From a virus: 29,135 nt of DNA. Made by a program: the position numbers and the translations under genes. Position 1 is the stretch's first letter; each line of letters begins with the position of its first letter. The notes under the pieces were generated by a model, which was given only the letters and a program-made list of their open reading frames with translations, was not told where the DNA came from and ran no database searches. Of this stretch, positions 7,425-15,011 are shown one piece after another. The DNA is taken from positions 1 through 29,135 of IMG/VR virus record IMGVR_UViG_3300035698_011262. The stretch is one strand, 5' to 3'.

Positions 7425-7478
7425 TTATATAATTTAAAGAAAAATATTTATAAATGATTAAAACATATTTTAATTTAT
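7424..7478 (+). promoter_or_regulatory. Archaeal promoter P2 for the tail module
   Basis: Near-duplicate of P1 (51 of 55 positions identical to 2514-2568). The TATA box TTTATAAAT is at 7447-7455, preceded by the AAAGAAAAATA BRE-like stretch. Transcription should begin near 7478, leaving a leader of about 42 nt that includes CCAAGCGAGG (7503-7512) before the ATG at 7520. Confidence 0.8.
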
Positions 7479-7519
7479 AGGCAAGCAAGTCTATAATATA
7501 ATCCAAGCGAGGAGAGAAC

Positions 7520-8251
7520 ATGGTTAATGAAATTTCAGGTAATACTTTTATATCAGACACTATATTGTCATTGAGAAATATAATGCACGAGAATATAATA
7601 GATACTTTTAATGCTTACATTATAACTTCTGGAACAACTACATTAAATATAGATGTAACTGGTCGTTATGAATCATATGGAACTAATGATGGAAGACGTA
7701 TGTTTAGAAATCAAGGTGCTACTAAAAATTTATTATGGTATAACTCAGGAAGCAATAGATATTTTGTAGGAAGTGCAATAGATGATACATCTGGATATTA
7801 TGATACTACTCCAGGATTTCAACCAAATGGTCCTTATGCTCCATTTGGTGGTGCAGTTGGTTCTCCTGTTGTTGATAATAAAGCAAGAAGTGTAGGCAAA
7901 TTTGTTTACTCAGCTTATCCAAGAAATCCTTCTGGTGTTCAATATCCAATTATAACAGTTAAAGATGCAGGAATTTCTACTATTAGACATTTAGGAATGC
8001 AGAGTGAACAAACAGCAATGAGTTTTCCTGTTGAAATTAGAGTTTGGGCAAGAAATACAAAAGAAAGAGACCAGATCTCTCAAGATGTTTATAGTTATTT
8101 TCAAGGCAACCAATTCGGAACTGGTTCTACTACAAGAAATTTAGGCTTACATGACTTCAAAATGACTAGCATGATAAATGTAGATGAGCCAGGAGAAGAG
8201 GGAGTTAAATCAAAAGTTATGGAGTACGAATACTTGTACTTAAACCAATAA
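7520..8251 (+). CDS. Tail terminator-like protein with an inserted surface domain
   Basis: A 243-residue protein just before the tail tube gene. Residues about 127-200 resemble tail-terminator proteins, including YPRNPSGVQYPIITVKD and FPVEIRVWARNTKERDQI. A typical terminator is about 130-150 residues. Here residues about 41-120 form an extra Gly/Tyr/Asn-rich block (GRYESYGTNDGRRMFRN, NLLWYNSGSNRYFVG, PNGPYAPFGG) that looks like a small beta domain with exposed aromatics, possibly carbohydrate-binding. The ATG has the ribosome site GCGAGGAGAG. It is the first gene of the P2 transcript. The terminator role is inferred from fold pattern and position. Confidence 0.65.
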   Translation: MVNEISGNTFISDTILSLRNIMHENIIDTFNAYIITSGTTTLNIDVTGRYESYGTNDGRRMFRNQGATKNLLWYNSGSNRYFVGSAIDDTSGYYDTTPGFQPNGPYAPFGGAVGSPVVDNKARSVGKFVYSAYPRNPSGVQYPIITVKDAGISTIRHLGMQSEQTAMSFPVEIRVWARNTKERDQISQDVYSYFQGNQFGTGSTTRNLGLHDFKMTSMINVDEPGEEGVKSKVMEYEYLYLNQ

Positions 8252-8267
8252 ATGGAGGACAAATAAA

Positions 8268-9254
8268 ATGGCTTTATACGCAGCTGATACAAATCAGTTA
8301 GGATTCAATTATGAATCTGGAACATATGCCACTGCTTCAGGAACGTTGCAATGGGTCGGTTTGGTTACAAACCACGAGATGACAGAAGGAGAAAACATCT
8401 CAACTATTAGATACTTAGGTACAAATGATAGAAATGTTAATAAATTTGTTGACGGAGCAAGAGATGTAACTGGAACAATTACATATCATCCGCAAGACTG
8501 GAAAGTATTAGCTTTTGCAGTAGGCAGTAATGTTGATGCAGGCTCACCAGATCCATACACACATACAATGAGTGAAACTAATTTATGTGATGGAAATGCT
8601 TTTACTTCAGGAACAGATTCACCTTTCTTTAGTGTGACTCTAGCAGATAGTAGAGGATGCACAGATGGAGATTACTTCAATAGAACAGTTAATGGAGTGA
8701 TGATAACTAATTTTAGTTTAAGTGCATCACAAGGAGACATTGTAGAGTGTAGTGCAGAATATATTGGACAGAATGTAACATTCAGTTCAGGAACAGCTGC
8801 AGCTATTACAGAAGCGACAACAAGACCATTCTTATGGAGTGATATTAGCTTAAGTTTGCCACAAGGAACAGCACAACCTAAACTAAAAGATGTAGAATTT
8901 AGTATTGCAAACAATACTGAAGGACCGCACTATTTGAATGGAAGCAGAGTAGTAGACACTCCATATCCATTAAACAGAGACTATAATTTAAGCATTACAT
9001 TAGACCAAACATATGCTGAAAGCAGTACACTTTACAACCAATATTTTAAAGGAGGATCAACATTTAATGCAACATTAACTATTGATGCTTCAACAGGAAG
9101 TAGAGATTGTGCAATTAGTATGAGTGGATGTAGAATACTTGAAATGGATATTCCATCACCAAATGAAGGAATAGATGAGTATAGCTTAACTGTACAACCA
9201 GAAAGTTGTAGTGTAGTAGTTAACGACGCTATTGAAAGTTATAATCCTTGGTAA
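8268..9254 (+). CDS. Major tail tube protein
   Basis: A 328-residue protein that fits a tail tube subunit: conserved N-terminal TIRYLGTNDRNVNKFVDG, then RDVTGTITYHPQDWKVLAFAVG, a pattern shared by tube proteins of long-tailed viruses. It is larger than typical tube proteins (about 150-250 residues), with a duplicated-looking second half (FLWSDISLSLPQG, then NRDYNLSITLDQTYAES). This suggests a two-domain tube protein or an added surface domain. Several N-X-S/T sequons are present. The ATG has the ribosome site TGGAGGA. A stem-loop terminator is centred on its stop codon, as for the capsid gene, so both are likely highly expressed. Confidence 0.85.
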   Translation: MALYAADTNQLGFNYESGTYATASGTLQWVGLVTNHEMTEGENISTIRYLGTNDRNVNKFVDGARDVTGTITYHPQDWKVLAFAVGSNVDAGSPDPYTHTMSETNLCDGNAFTSGTDSPFFSVTLADSRGCTDGDYFNRTVNGVMITNFSLSASQGDIVECSAEYIGQNVTFSSGTAAAITEATTRPFLWSDISLSLPQGTAQPKLKDVEFSIANNTEGPHYLNGSRVVDTPYPLNRDYNLSITLDQTYAESSTLYNQYFKGGSTFNATLTIDASTGSRDCAISMSGCRILEMDIPSPNEGIDEYSLTVQPESCSVVVNDAIESYNPW

Positions 9255-9279
9255 CAAGGATTAATTTTTTTTCTTTTTC
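9242..9279 (+). terminator. Hairpin plus U-tract terminator centred on the tail tube stop
   Basis: TAATCCTTG (9242-9250) pairs perfectly with CAAGGATTA (9255-9263). The four-base loop GTAA contains the TAA stop codon (9252-9254). Eight T follow at 9265-9272, and more after one C. Confidence 0.85.
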
Positions 9280-9321
9280 AAGCGAGAAAAAGAAAATATA
9301 AACCAAGCGAGGGAAATGAAA

Positions 9322-9699
9322 ATGACAGAATACTTGAAAAAAGAAGATGTACTATATCTTAGAGATACAGAAGGAAAATTATTACCACAAGATGTAAAAT
9401 TAGAAACAATAGAAGGAGACAATGTAGTGAAGGTTTTACCTATGACTAAAGGAGAGCTTAACACATTATATTCACAATTAAAAGACGGTGACACATCAGC
9501 AGAACAAGATGTTGATATTGTTGAAAAGTTTTTGATTGAACCTAAACTAACAAGAGATGAAATAGTTAAGGCAATGAAACCACAAATGATTGCTGCTATT
9601 ACAATTGCGATCTTATCACTAACAACAGGTAAAGATCAAAAAGAATTATCAAATGAAAGCAAGGCTAAGATTGCAGAGAATTCAGATTTTTTGCAGTGA
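9322..9699 (+). CDS. Tail assembly chaperone, G-like (zero-frame product)
   Basis: A 125-residue protein located between the tail tube and tape measure genes, where tail assembly chaperones are found. It has a beta-rich N-terminus (VLYLRDTEGKLLPQDVKLE), LPMTKGELNTLYSQ, and a helical C-terminal part (LTRDEIVKAMKPQMIAAITIAI). The ATG at 9322 lies 9 nt after the ribosome site AGCGAGG; the ATG at 9316 is too close. The frame ends TTT TTG CAG TGA, with a slippery T-TTT-TTG directly before the stop, so part of the ribosomes may shift to -1 and extend the protein to about 188 residues. Chaperone identity is inferred from position and frameshift layout. Confidence 0.75.
   Translation: MTEYLKKEDVLYLRDTEGKLLPQDVKLETIEGDNVVKVLPMTKGELNTLYSQLKDGDTSAEQDVDIVEKFLIEPKLTRDEIVKAMKPQMIAAITIAILSLTTGKDQKELSNESKAKIAENSDFLQ
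9687..9693 (+). promoter_or_regulatory. Candidate -1 programmed frameshift slippery heptamer
   Basis: The heptamer T TTT TTG is in phase with the zero frame (GAT TTT TTG CAG TGA) and only one codon before the stop. A -1 slip moves reading into the frame of the following small gene with no stop between. A 5-bp stem TGCTT/AAGCA with loop TGGAT (9701-9715) begins 7 nt after the heptamer, which is the usual spacer. This mirrors the lambda G/GT arrangement. Confidence 0.65.
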
Positions 9700-9887
9700 G
9701 TGCTTTGGATAAGCAGAAGAAAATATTTTATTTTCTTCATAAGCAAGGATATACATTTATCTCAATCCCAAAGCTAGTACCAGTTGAAATAAACATGCTA
9801 GTTGAACAGTGGAATATAGAGGAAAAAGCTAAGCAAAAAGCACAGAAAAGAAACGAAAGCAAGAAAAAAAATAGCAGAACAAGGTGA
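9696..9887 (+). CDS. Tail assembly chaperone T-like extension (-1 frame)
   Basis: This frame encodes about 63 residues (DKQKKIFYFLHKQGYTFISI, then PVEINMLVEQWNIEEKAKQK) ending in a basic Lys/Arg/Asn tail. It overlaps the end of the chaperone gene. The only possible independent start is GTG at 9696 with no ribosome site in front, which argues for expression as a -1 frameshift fusion from 9693 onward. In long-tailed phages the T part of GT binds the tape measure, whose gene follows here after one small gene. The IPKLVPVEINML-VEQW stretch fits the short helical T domain, but sequence identity to known T domains is not established. Confidence 0.6.
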   Translation: MSALDKQKKIFYFLHKQGYTFISIPKLVPVEINMLVEQWNIEEKAKQKAQKRNESKKKNSRTR

Positions 9888-9892
9888 CTGAA

Positions 9893-10216
9893 ATGTTAAA
9901 AGAAAAATGTGACATATGTGGATCAAAGAAATCTGTTGAAGTTGTATCAAGAGACACACTGTGTGTAGACTGTATAAAGCTAACTTCAATATTAGATAAT
10001 ACTTTTAAATATTACGACCAGTTAGATTTTATTAGAAATTCTGCTATTGATTATAAAGGATTGTCTTGGTATAAAAACGCTAGAGACAAGATTAATGTTA
10101 AAATAATGGAATACTTTGCAACTAAAAAAGCTAAAAGGAAAGGTAAAACCTTGAAAGAAGTTGAAGCTAAAGAAAATAAATATGATGGAATAGTTGCAGA
10201 GGTTGAAAAATGGTAG
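9893..10216 (+). CDS. Small zinc-finger protein between chaperones and tape measure
   Basis: A 107-residue protein. It starts with the zinc-binding motif CDICGSKKSV...DTLCVDC (two Cys pairs) and continues as a basic helical region (NARDKINVKIMEYFATKKAK, then GKTLKEVEAKEN). The ATG at 9893 is preceded by AAGGTGA; a GTG at 9884 is in frame but within the ribosome site. It overlaps the tape measure ATG by 7 nt. A zinc-finger protein at this position is unusual; it may be a further assembly factor acting with the chaperones or tape measure. Function is not recognised. Confidence 0.7.
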   Translation: MLKEKCDICGSKKSVEVVSRDTLCVDCIKLTSILDNTFKYYDQLDFIRNSAIDYKGLSWYKNARDKINVKIMEYFATKKAKRKGKTLKEVEAKENKYDGIVAEVEKW

Positions 10217-12288
10217 GACTTGGCAGTGCTTTATTAGGTGGATTGGCTGGAGGAGCAGCAATCAGTATTGTTATAACAGCAGTAGATAGATTCTCAGGAA
10301 CTTTTACAAAGGCTGGTGTAGGAATGAAAACACTAGGAGGAGCTGCAGCTATGGGTGCCACCGCAATTGCAGCCGTAGGCGTTGCTGCCACTATTGCAGG
10401 AGTTAAGGCTGTCAAAGCATTCAATGAAGTTGAGACTGGCTATGCTAAAGTCAACACTTTATTAGATGAAGGACAAGATGCACAAGAACTATATGGAAAG
10501 TTTATTGAAAAAACTAATGTTCAATTAGGTAATCAAGGAAATCAGCTTGATGCACTATCAGGATTATATCAAACTATTTCTGCTGGAATATCAGATACAG
10601 CAGATGCTCAATTTTTCTTAGAAAAAGCAACCAGAGCAGCAGTTGGAGGTTCAGCAGCATTACCAACAATGATAGAAGCAGGAACTAAAGCAATGGCAGC
10701 ATGGGGTCTTGAGGTTGAAGATAGTGAGCATATTTTTGATTTATTTGCTGCAACAGTTAAAGCAGGTCAAACTACTATGGGAGAATTAGCTTCAGCATTT
10801 CCTCAAGTTGCAGGTATTGCAGCTGAATTAGGAATTACAATGGAAGAAACTCTAGGAACTTTTGCTGGTTTGACTAAAGTCTTAGGCAGCTCAGAAGAAA
10901 CAGCAACAAGTTTATCTGCTACAATGAGAGCATTTTTGAAACCTAGTGGAGACATGCAAACACAGATAGAAGCTTTAGGATTTGAAAGTGGAGTAGCAAT
11001 GGTTAAAAGTGAAGGATTAATGGGATCATTACAGATGATGAAGAAAGCTGTTGATGGTGATGTTAATGCTATGGCTGCATTATTCCCAAATGTTAGAGCT
11101 ATGAAAGCAGTATTTCCAGCTTTAGGTGCAGCAGCAGAAGATGTTGCATCATCAATAGACATATTAAATAATTCTGCAGGAATGTCTAATAAGACATATG
11201 AAGATATGGCTAAGACAGGAGCATTCCAGCTAGGAGCAGCAATGAGTGAGCTGAAAAATATATTTATAGATGTTGGTGGTACATTAGCAGAAGTATTTAT
11301 GCCACCTTTAATTGATTTGCTTAAGATGATAAAAGAGAAAATTATGCCAGCATTGAAACCATTCTTACAGGCTGTTGGAAGTGGAATGCAGAAGGCTTTT
11401 AGTACTGCAAAGAGAATAATTACTCCAATGATTCCTGTGTTCAAAGAGATCTTTGCAACTATAAAGGATGTGGCTACATCTGTATTTGAATCATTAAAAC
11501 CAGCATTTGAAGCATTGATTCCAGTTTGGCAAGCTTCTGTTAGAGCAATATCACCTATTCTTAAAGTATTAGGATTCTTTATTAAGATAATTGCTAAAGT
11601 TGTTGCATGGGTTATAACTAAACTAGCACCAGTATTCAAATGGATGAATATAATATTAGGAGATTTCTTCACTGTTGCATTTAGAGTGCTTACAGATTTA
11701 GGAGAGATATTTAAAATTATTTGGGGAGGAATTAAAAATGTATTCCAAGGATTCTGGAAATTCTTAAAAGGATTTGGGCTTATGTTCAAAGCTGAGTTCC
11801 AAGCTATGGTGGGAGTGTTAAGATGGCTAAGAAATAAATTTGAAATAGCTTGGCTTGGCATGAAATTAATTGTAAAATCGGTATGGAATGGTATTATTGG
11901 CATAATAGAAAAATCTTTAAACTGGGCATTGAATAAGATAAATTGGTTGATTGAAAAAGCAAATAAATTACCTGGAATTAATATTAAAATACTTGATCTA
12001 GCAGATCTAGGAAAATTTAAATCTGACACAGATACAATTAAAGAACAGATTATGGATTTAAGTTCACAATCATTTGGTGATTTTATGGCACCAGCTCTTA
12101 ACACAGCTGCACAAGGTGCAAGTTTAATGGCACAAGGAGCATTACAAATGGTTGGACAAACTCCATCAGGATCTGTTGGACAAGGCAACAATATAACTAA
12201 TGTACAAATAGATAATGTTTATGGAACAGATCCTAATCAAATGACAAGAGCAGTACAAGATGAACTGAATTTTAGGGTGACAACATGA
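10210..12288 (+). CDS. Tail tape measure protein
   Basis: A 692-residue protein of the phage tail tape measure type (TIGR01760-like). Residues 10-70 are Gly/Ala/Val-rich, and AVDRFSGTFTKAGVGMKTLG is typical of the family start. The conserved region about 75-260 includes FNEVETGYAKVNTLLDEG, GQTTMGELASAFPQVAGIAA and MEETLGTFAGLTKVLGSSEE. The C-terminal part is helical and hydrophobic with periodic Trp/Phe (IWGGIKNVFQGFWKFLKGFG). By the usual scale of about 0.15 nm per residue the tail would be roughly 100 nm, which is an estimate. The ATG at 10210 has GAGGTTGA upstream and overlaps the preceding gene. It sets tail length and is ejected with the genome in relatives. Confidence 0.9.
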   Translation: MVGLGSALLGGLAGGAAISIVITAVDRFSGTFTKAGVGMKTLGGAAAMGATAIAAVGVAATIAGVKAVKAFNEVETGYAKVNTLLDEGQDAQELYGKFIEKTNVQLGNQGNQLDALSGLYQTISAGISDTADAQFFLEKATRAAVGGSAALPTMIEAGTKAMAAWGLEVEDSEHIFDLFAATVKAGQTTMGELASAFPQVAGIAAELGITMEETLGTFAGLTKVLGSSEETATSLSATMRAFLKPSGDMQTQIEALGFESGVAMVKSEGLMGSLQMMKKAVDGDVNAMAALFPNVRAMKAVFPALGAAAEDVASSIDILNNSAGMSNKTYEDMAKTGAFQLGAAMSELKNIFIDVGGTLAEVFMPPLIDLLKMIKEKIMPALKPFLQAVGSGMQKAFSTAKRIITPMIPVFKEIFATIKDVATSVFESLKPAFEALIPVWQASVRAISPILKVLGFFIKIIAKVVAWVITKLAPVFKWMNIILGDFFTVAFRVLTDLGEIFKIIWGGIKNVFQGFWKFLKGFGLMFKAEFQAMVGVLRWLRNKFEIAWLGMKLIVKSVWNGIIGIIEKSLNWALNKINWLIEKANKLPGINIKILDLADLGKFKSDTDTIKEQIMDLSSQSFGDFMAPALNTAAQGASLMAQGALQMVGQTPSGSVGQGNNITNVQIDNVYGTDPNQMTRAVQDELNFRVTT

Positions 12289-15011
12289 GCAAAACCAAAT
12301 ATACAATTGGTGCTATAACTTTATTGATATTAGCTTCTTCATTTATGTTGACTTATGATAATATTAGAATGAAGATTGATGATGATGTTACTAGTTTTTA
12401 TCAACCACACGAAGACTATCCACGGATATGGACTGTTGTAGGACGTGAAAAAAATCAATTGTTTGATGGTAATTCTTTAATGAATAGAATGCCAAAAAAT
12501 ATAACACGAGAAGTTTTAATAGATGAACAGCGAGGGACCATACATATAACTCGTACAACACCATATATTCGAGGACCAACTATAATTGATGAATACTATT
12601 ATTATGGGAATATAAAAGCCAAAGAGTTATTCCCTGTTTATCACAAAATAACTGTTCTTAATGGATCAGGATATTTCTATAGATACTTAGCATATGATTT
12701 AGTTTATAATGGTCCAAAGCAGAAGCTGTACACAACAAGTTTTAACTTTGGTAGAGATATGAAAGTTGAATGGCAGAAAGGCTTTAGATGGGCTTGGTTA
12801 GGATGGCCAAATAAAAATAATTCTTTAGCAGTTCAATATGATGTTAAAACAGATGAAGAAGTTTACTGGATTAAATTATTCGATCCTCCAACATTTAATA
12901 CTACTACATTTCAAGATTTAAATTTAACTAAAAGTTTTGATTATGCAGTGGGAAATATTTCAACTGCATATTTATATATACCTAAAAATGCAACAGTTAA
13001 TACTGCAAGACTTAACATATCTAGCAGATATTATAATGATAGCTCTTCTAAGCAAGCAACAGATGCTCAAACTGTAGTTGACCAGAATTCAGGAAGAAAC
13101 ATATATAAAAGTTTTATAAAATTTCCAATTGGAACTCCTCTTCCTAATTTAGCTGAAAATATAACTGGTGCAGAATTAGTAGTCACAATAAATAGTGCAA
13201 CAGGAGTTATTGACACAGATATAAATAGATGGAGACAGGCAGACCAAACATGGACAGGTGGAAATACTTCTACTGAGTTGTTAAATATGGGTGGCACATC
13301 TGATTTAAATACAGATCCATGGACTTCTGTATCAGCAGCAGCAATTAATAGGTGGGATGTAACACATGAAGCTCAAGAAGAGTTTGCAGACTTACACTAT
13401 AATTTAAGTTTTGAAATTGAAGATCCAGATGCATCAGCTTCTAGTAGTTCAGATAAAGCAGATTCTAATAAATACTTTTTTGGAACTAAAAGAGATTCAA
13501 ATTATTTTGTATCATTTTTATCACAAATTATATTAAATTATAACTGGTCAACAAGACCTTACAACGCTTCAATAACACTTAACACAACTAGTGATTTATT
13601 TTATTCTGAGAATAAATACACAGACAAAGATAATCAAACAGCTGACTTTAGCACCGCATTAAATTCAGAATTAGGTACATGTACAGCAGATGGTTCAGGA
13701 TATTGTAGCATACCAATTAACTTTACTTCAGATTATTATGGTGGACTTTATATAAATAATTTGTTTATTGAATATAGTTTACCAGCTGCCCCATCTGATC
13801 CAATATCATATGACATTGTTTTAAACTATCCTGAGTACAATGCTAATCTAACTAATGATGATGTTATACACAATTTTACTCCTACTTGGTACAATACAGA
13901 TAATACTAATTGTAGTCTATGGGGTAATTTTACTGGGAACTGGAGTTTAACTGAAGCAATTAGCGATTCTATTTGTTATCAAGAAACAGCAAATGAATCT
14001 ACATACTGTGGAGGATTAGATACAGGAAGTTATGCAGTAGATAATGGAAATACTTTTATGAATTATTCAAAACCGATTTATTCACAATCCTCATCTATAT
14101 GGCAAGTAGCACATGGAAATGGTGATACTTTTTTTATTGAAAATATTTCTATACCAACAAGTTGTTGGGAACAAAATGTTTTAGAATTGAAGGTATCATC
14201 CGCACGTTCAATTGATACTCAACCATATTGTTATAATGGAACAACTTGGGAAACAATAGGAACTGCTCAATCAGGAGCAACAAGTTGGTGTCCTATATCA
14301 ATCACTGATGTATATAATAAAGGGTATGATGGGGATTGGAATACATATTCAGGATATATAGATGGATGTGGTGCTGGTGTTTTAGGATGGACTAATGCAT
14401 TTGGTTATCTACCATATCAAGCAAACAATGGAGTAAGAAGTAGATTATATGAAGAAGCTATATGGTGGAATATGACAATAAGGAACAATACAGAAACTAG
14501 TTTTAGTAGTTTAAGTCTAGCTGATGGTGATTACTTTTGGAATGTTGAATGTCAAAATAGCACAGGGTATAGTTTCTGGGCACCATCTAATTTTACATAT
14601 TCAATTAATACAACAGGAGAATTAAATGCTAGTTTAAGCATAGGTATTCAAGATATAATATTTGAGTTTGATTCTTCTTATTTTAATACAGATACTTATA
14701 CAATTACACAATACAACATTTCAGCAACTAATCAAACATCTAGTCTGCCTTTGTTCAACATAACTAATAATGATGATAGTGATGCAGTTGATGTTAAACT
14801 TAAAATCAATCAAACAGCTTCAACCCACAATGTTAAGTGCAATGATGCTTATATAATTGGTGGTGCAGCTAATTTGACAACAACAAGCCAAATAATATCA
14901 TACAATCTTCCACCATTGGGTGGAAATATTGGAGTATGGTGTTGGGGAGATTATATACAGGCAACATCAGATTTTAATTTTGATATTGAAATCATTAGGG
15001 TGGTTGTATAA
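12285..15011 (+). CDS. Large signal-anchored, sequon-rich surface protein in the tail operon
   Basis: A 908-residue protein starting at an ATGA overlap with the tape measure, with GGGTGA upstream. It begins with a hydrophobic segment (TIGAITLLILASSFMLT, about 7-23) that reads as a signal anchor. The rest is extracellular in style: over 30 N-X-S/T sequons and beta domains with Cys pairs. Recognisable parts include GREKNQLFDGNSLMNRM near 53-69, a PEYNANLTNDD...TNCSLWGNFTG...ADGDYFWNVECQNSTG Ig/Fn3-like unit, and a C-terminal domain with NQTSSLPLFNITNND and WCWGDYIQ. These are like host surface proteins of Woesearchaeota-type archaea. Between tape measure and baseplate genes one expects a distal-tail or adsorption protein. 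Whether it is in the virion or in the cell envelope is open. Confidence 0.75.
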   Translation: MSKTKYTIGAITLLILASSFMLTYDNIRMKIDDDVTSFYQPHEDYPRIWTVVGREKNQLFDGNSLMNRMPKNITREVLIDEQRGTIHITRTTPYIRGPTIIDEYYYYGNIKAKELFPVYHKITVLNGSGYFYRYLAYDLVYNGPKQKLYTTSFNFGRDMKVEWQKGFRWAWLGWPNKNNSLAVQYDVKTDEEVYWIKLFDPPTFNTTTFQDLNLTKSFDYAVGNISTAYLYIPKNATVNTARLNISSRYYNDSSSKQATDAQTVVDQNSGRNIYKSFIKFPIGTPLPNLAENITGAELVVTINSATGVIDTDINRWRQADQTWTGGNTSTELLNMGGTSDLNTDPWTSVSAAAINRWDVTHEAQEEFADLHYNLSFEIEDPDASASSSSDKADSNKYFFGTKRDSNYFVSFLSQIILNYNWSTRPYNASITLNTTSDLFYSENKYTDKDNQTADFSTALNSELGTCTADGSGYCSIPINFTSDYYGGLYINNLFIEYSLPAAPSDPISYDIVLNYPEYNANLTNDDVIHNFTPTWYNTDNTNCSLWGNFTGNWSLTEAISDSICYQETANESTYCGGLDTGSYAVDNGNTFMNYSKPIYSQSSSIWQVAHGNGDTFFIENISIPTSCWEQNVLELKVSSARSIDTQPYCYNGTTWETIGTAQSGATSWCPISITDVYNKGYDGDWNTYSGYIDGCGAGVLGWTNAFGYLPYQANNGVRSRLYEEAIWWNMTIRNNTETSFSSLSLADGDYFWNVECQNSTGYSFWAPSNFTYSINTTGELNASLSIGIQDIIFEFDSSYFNTDTYTITQYNISATNQTSSLPLFNITNNDDSDAVDVKLKINQTASTHNVKCNDAYIIGGAANLTTTSQIISYNLPPLGGNIGVWCWGDYIQATSDFNFDIEIIRVVV

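Noticed and set aside
9696-9698. GTG at 9696 as an independent start for the T-like protein
   Set aside because: No ribosome site lies upstream, while an in-phase slippery heptamer does; kept only as an alternative.
10803-12191. 462-residue reading frame on the minus strand opposite the tape measure gene
   Set aside because: It is a shadow of the Ala/Gly/Ile-rich tape measure codons, with no ribosome site, no recognisable domain, and the wrong direction for the operon.
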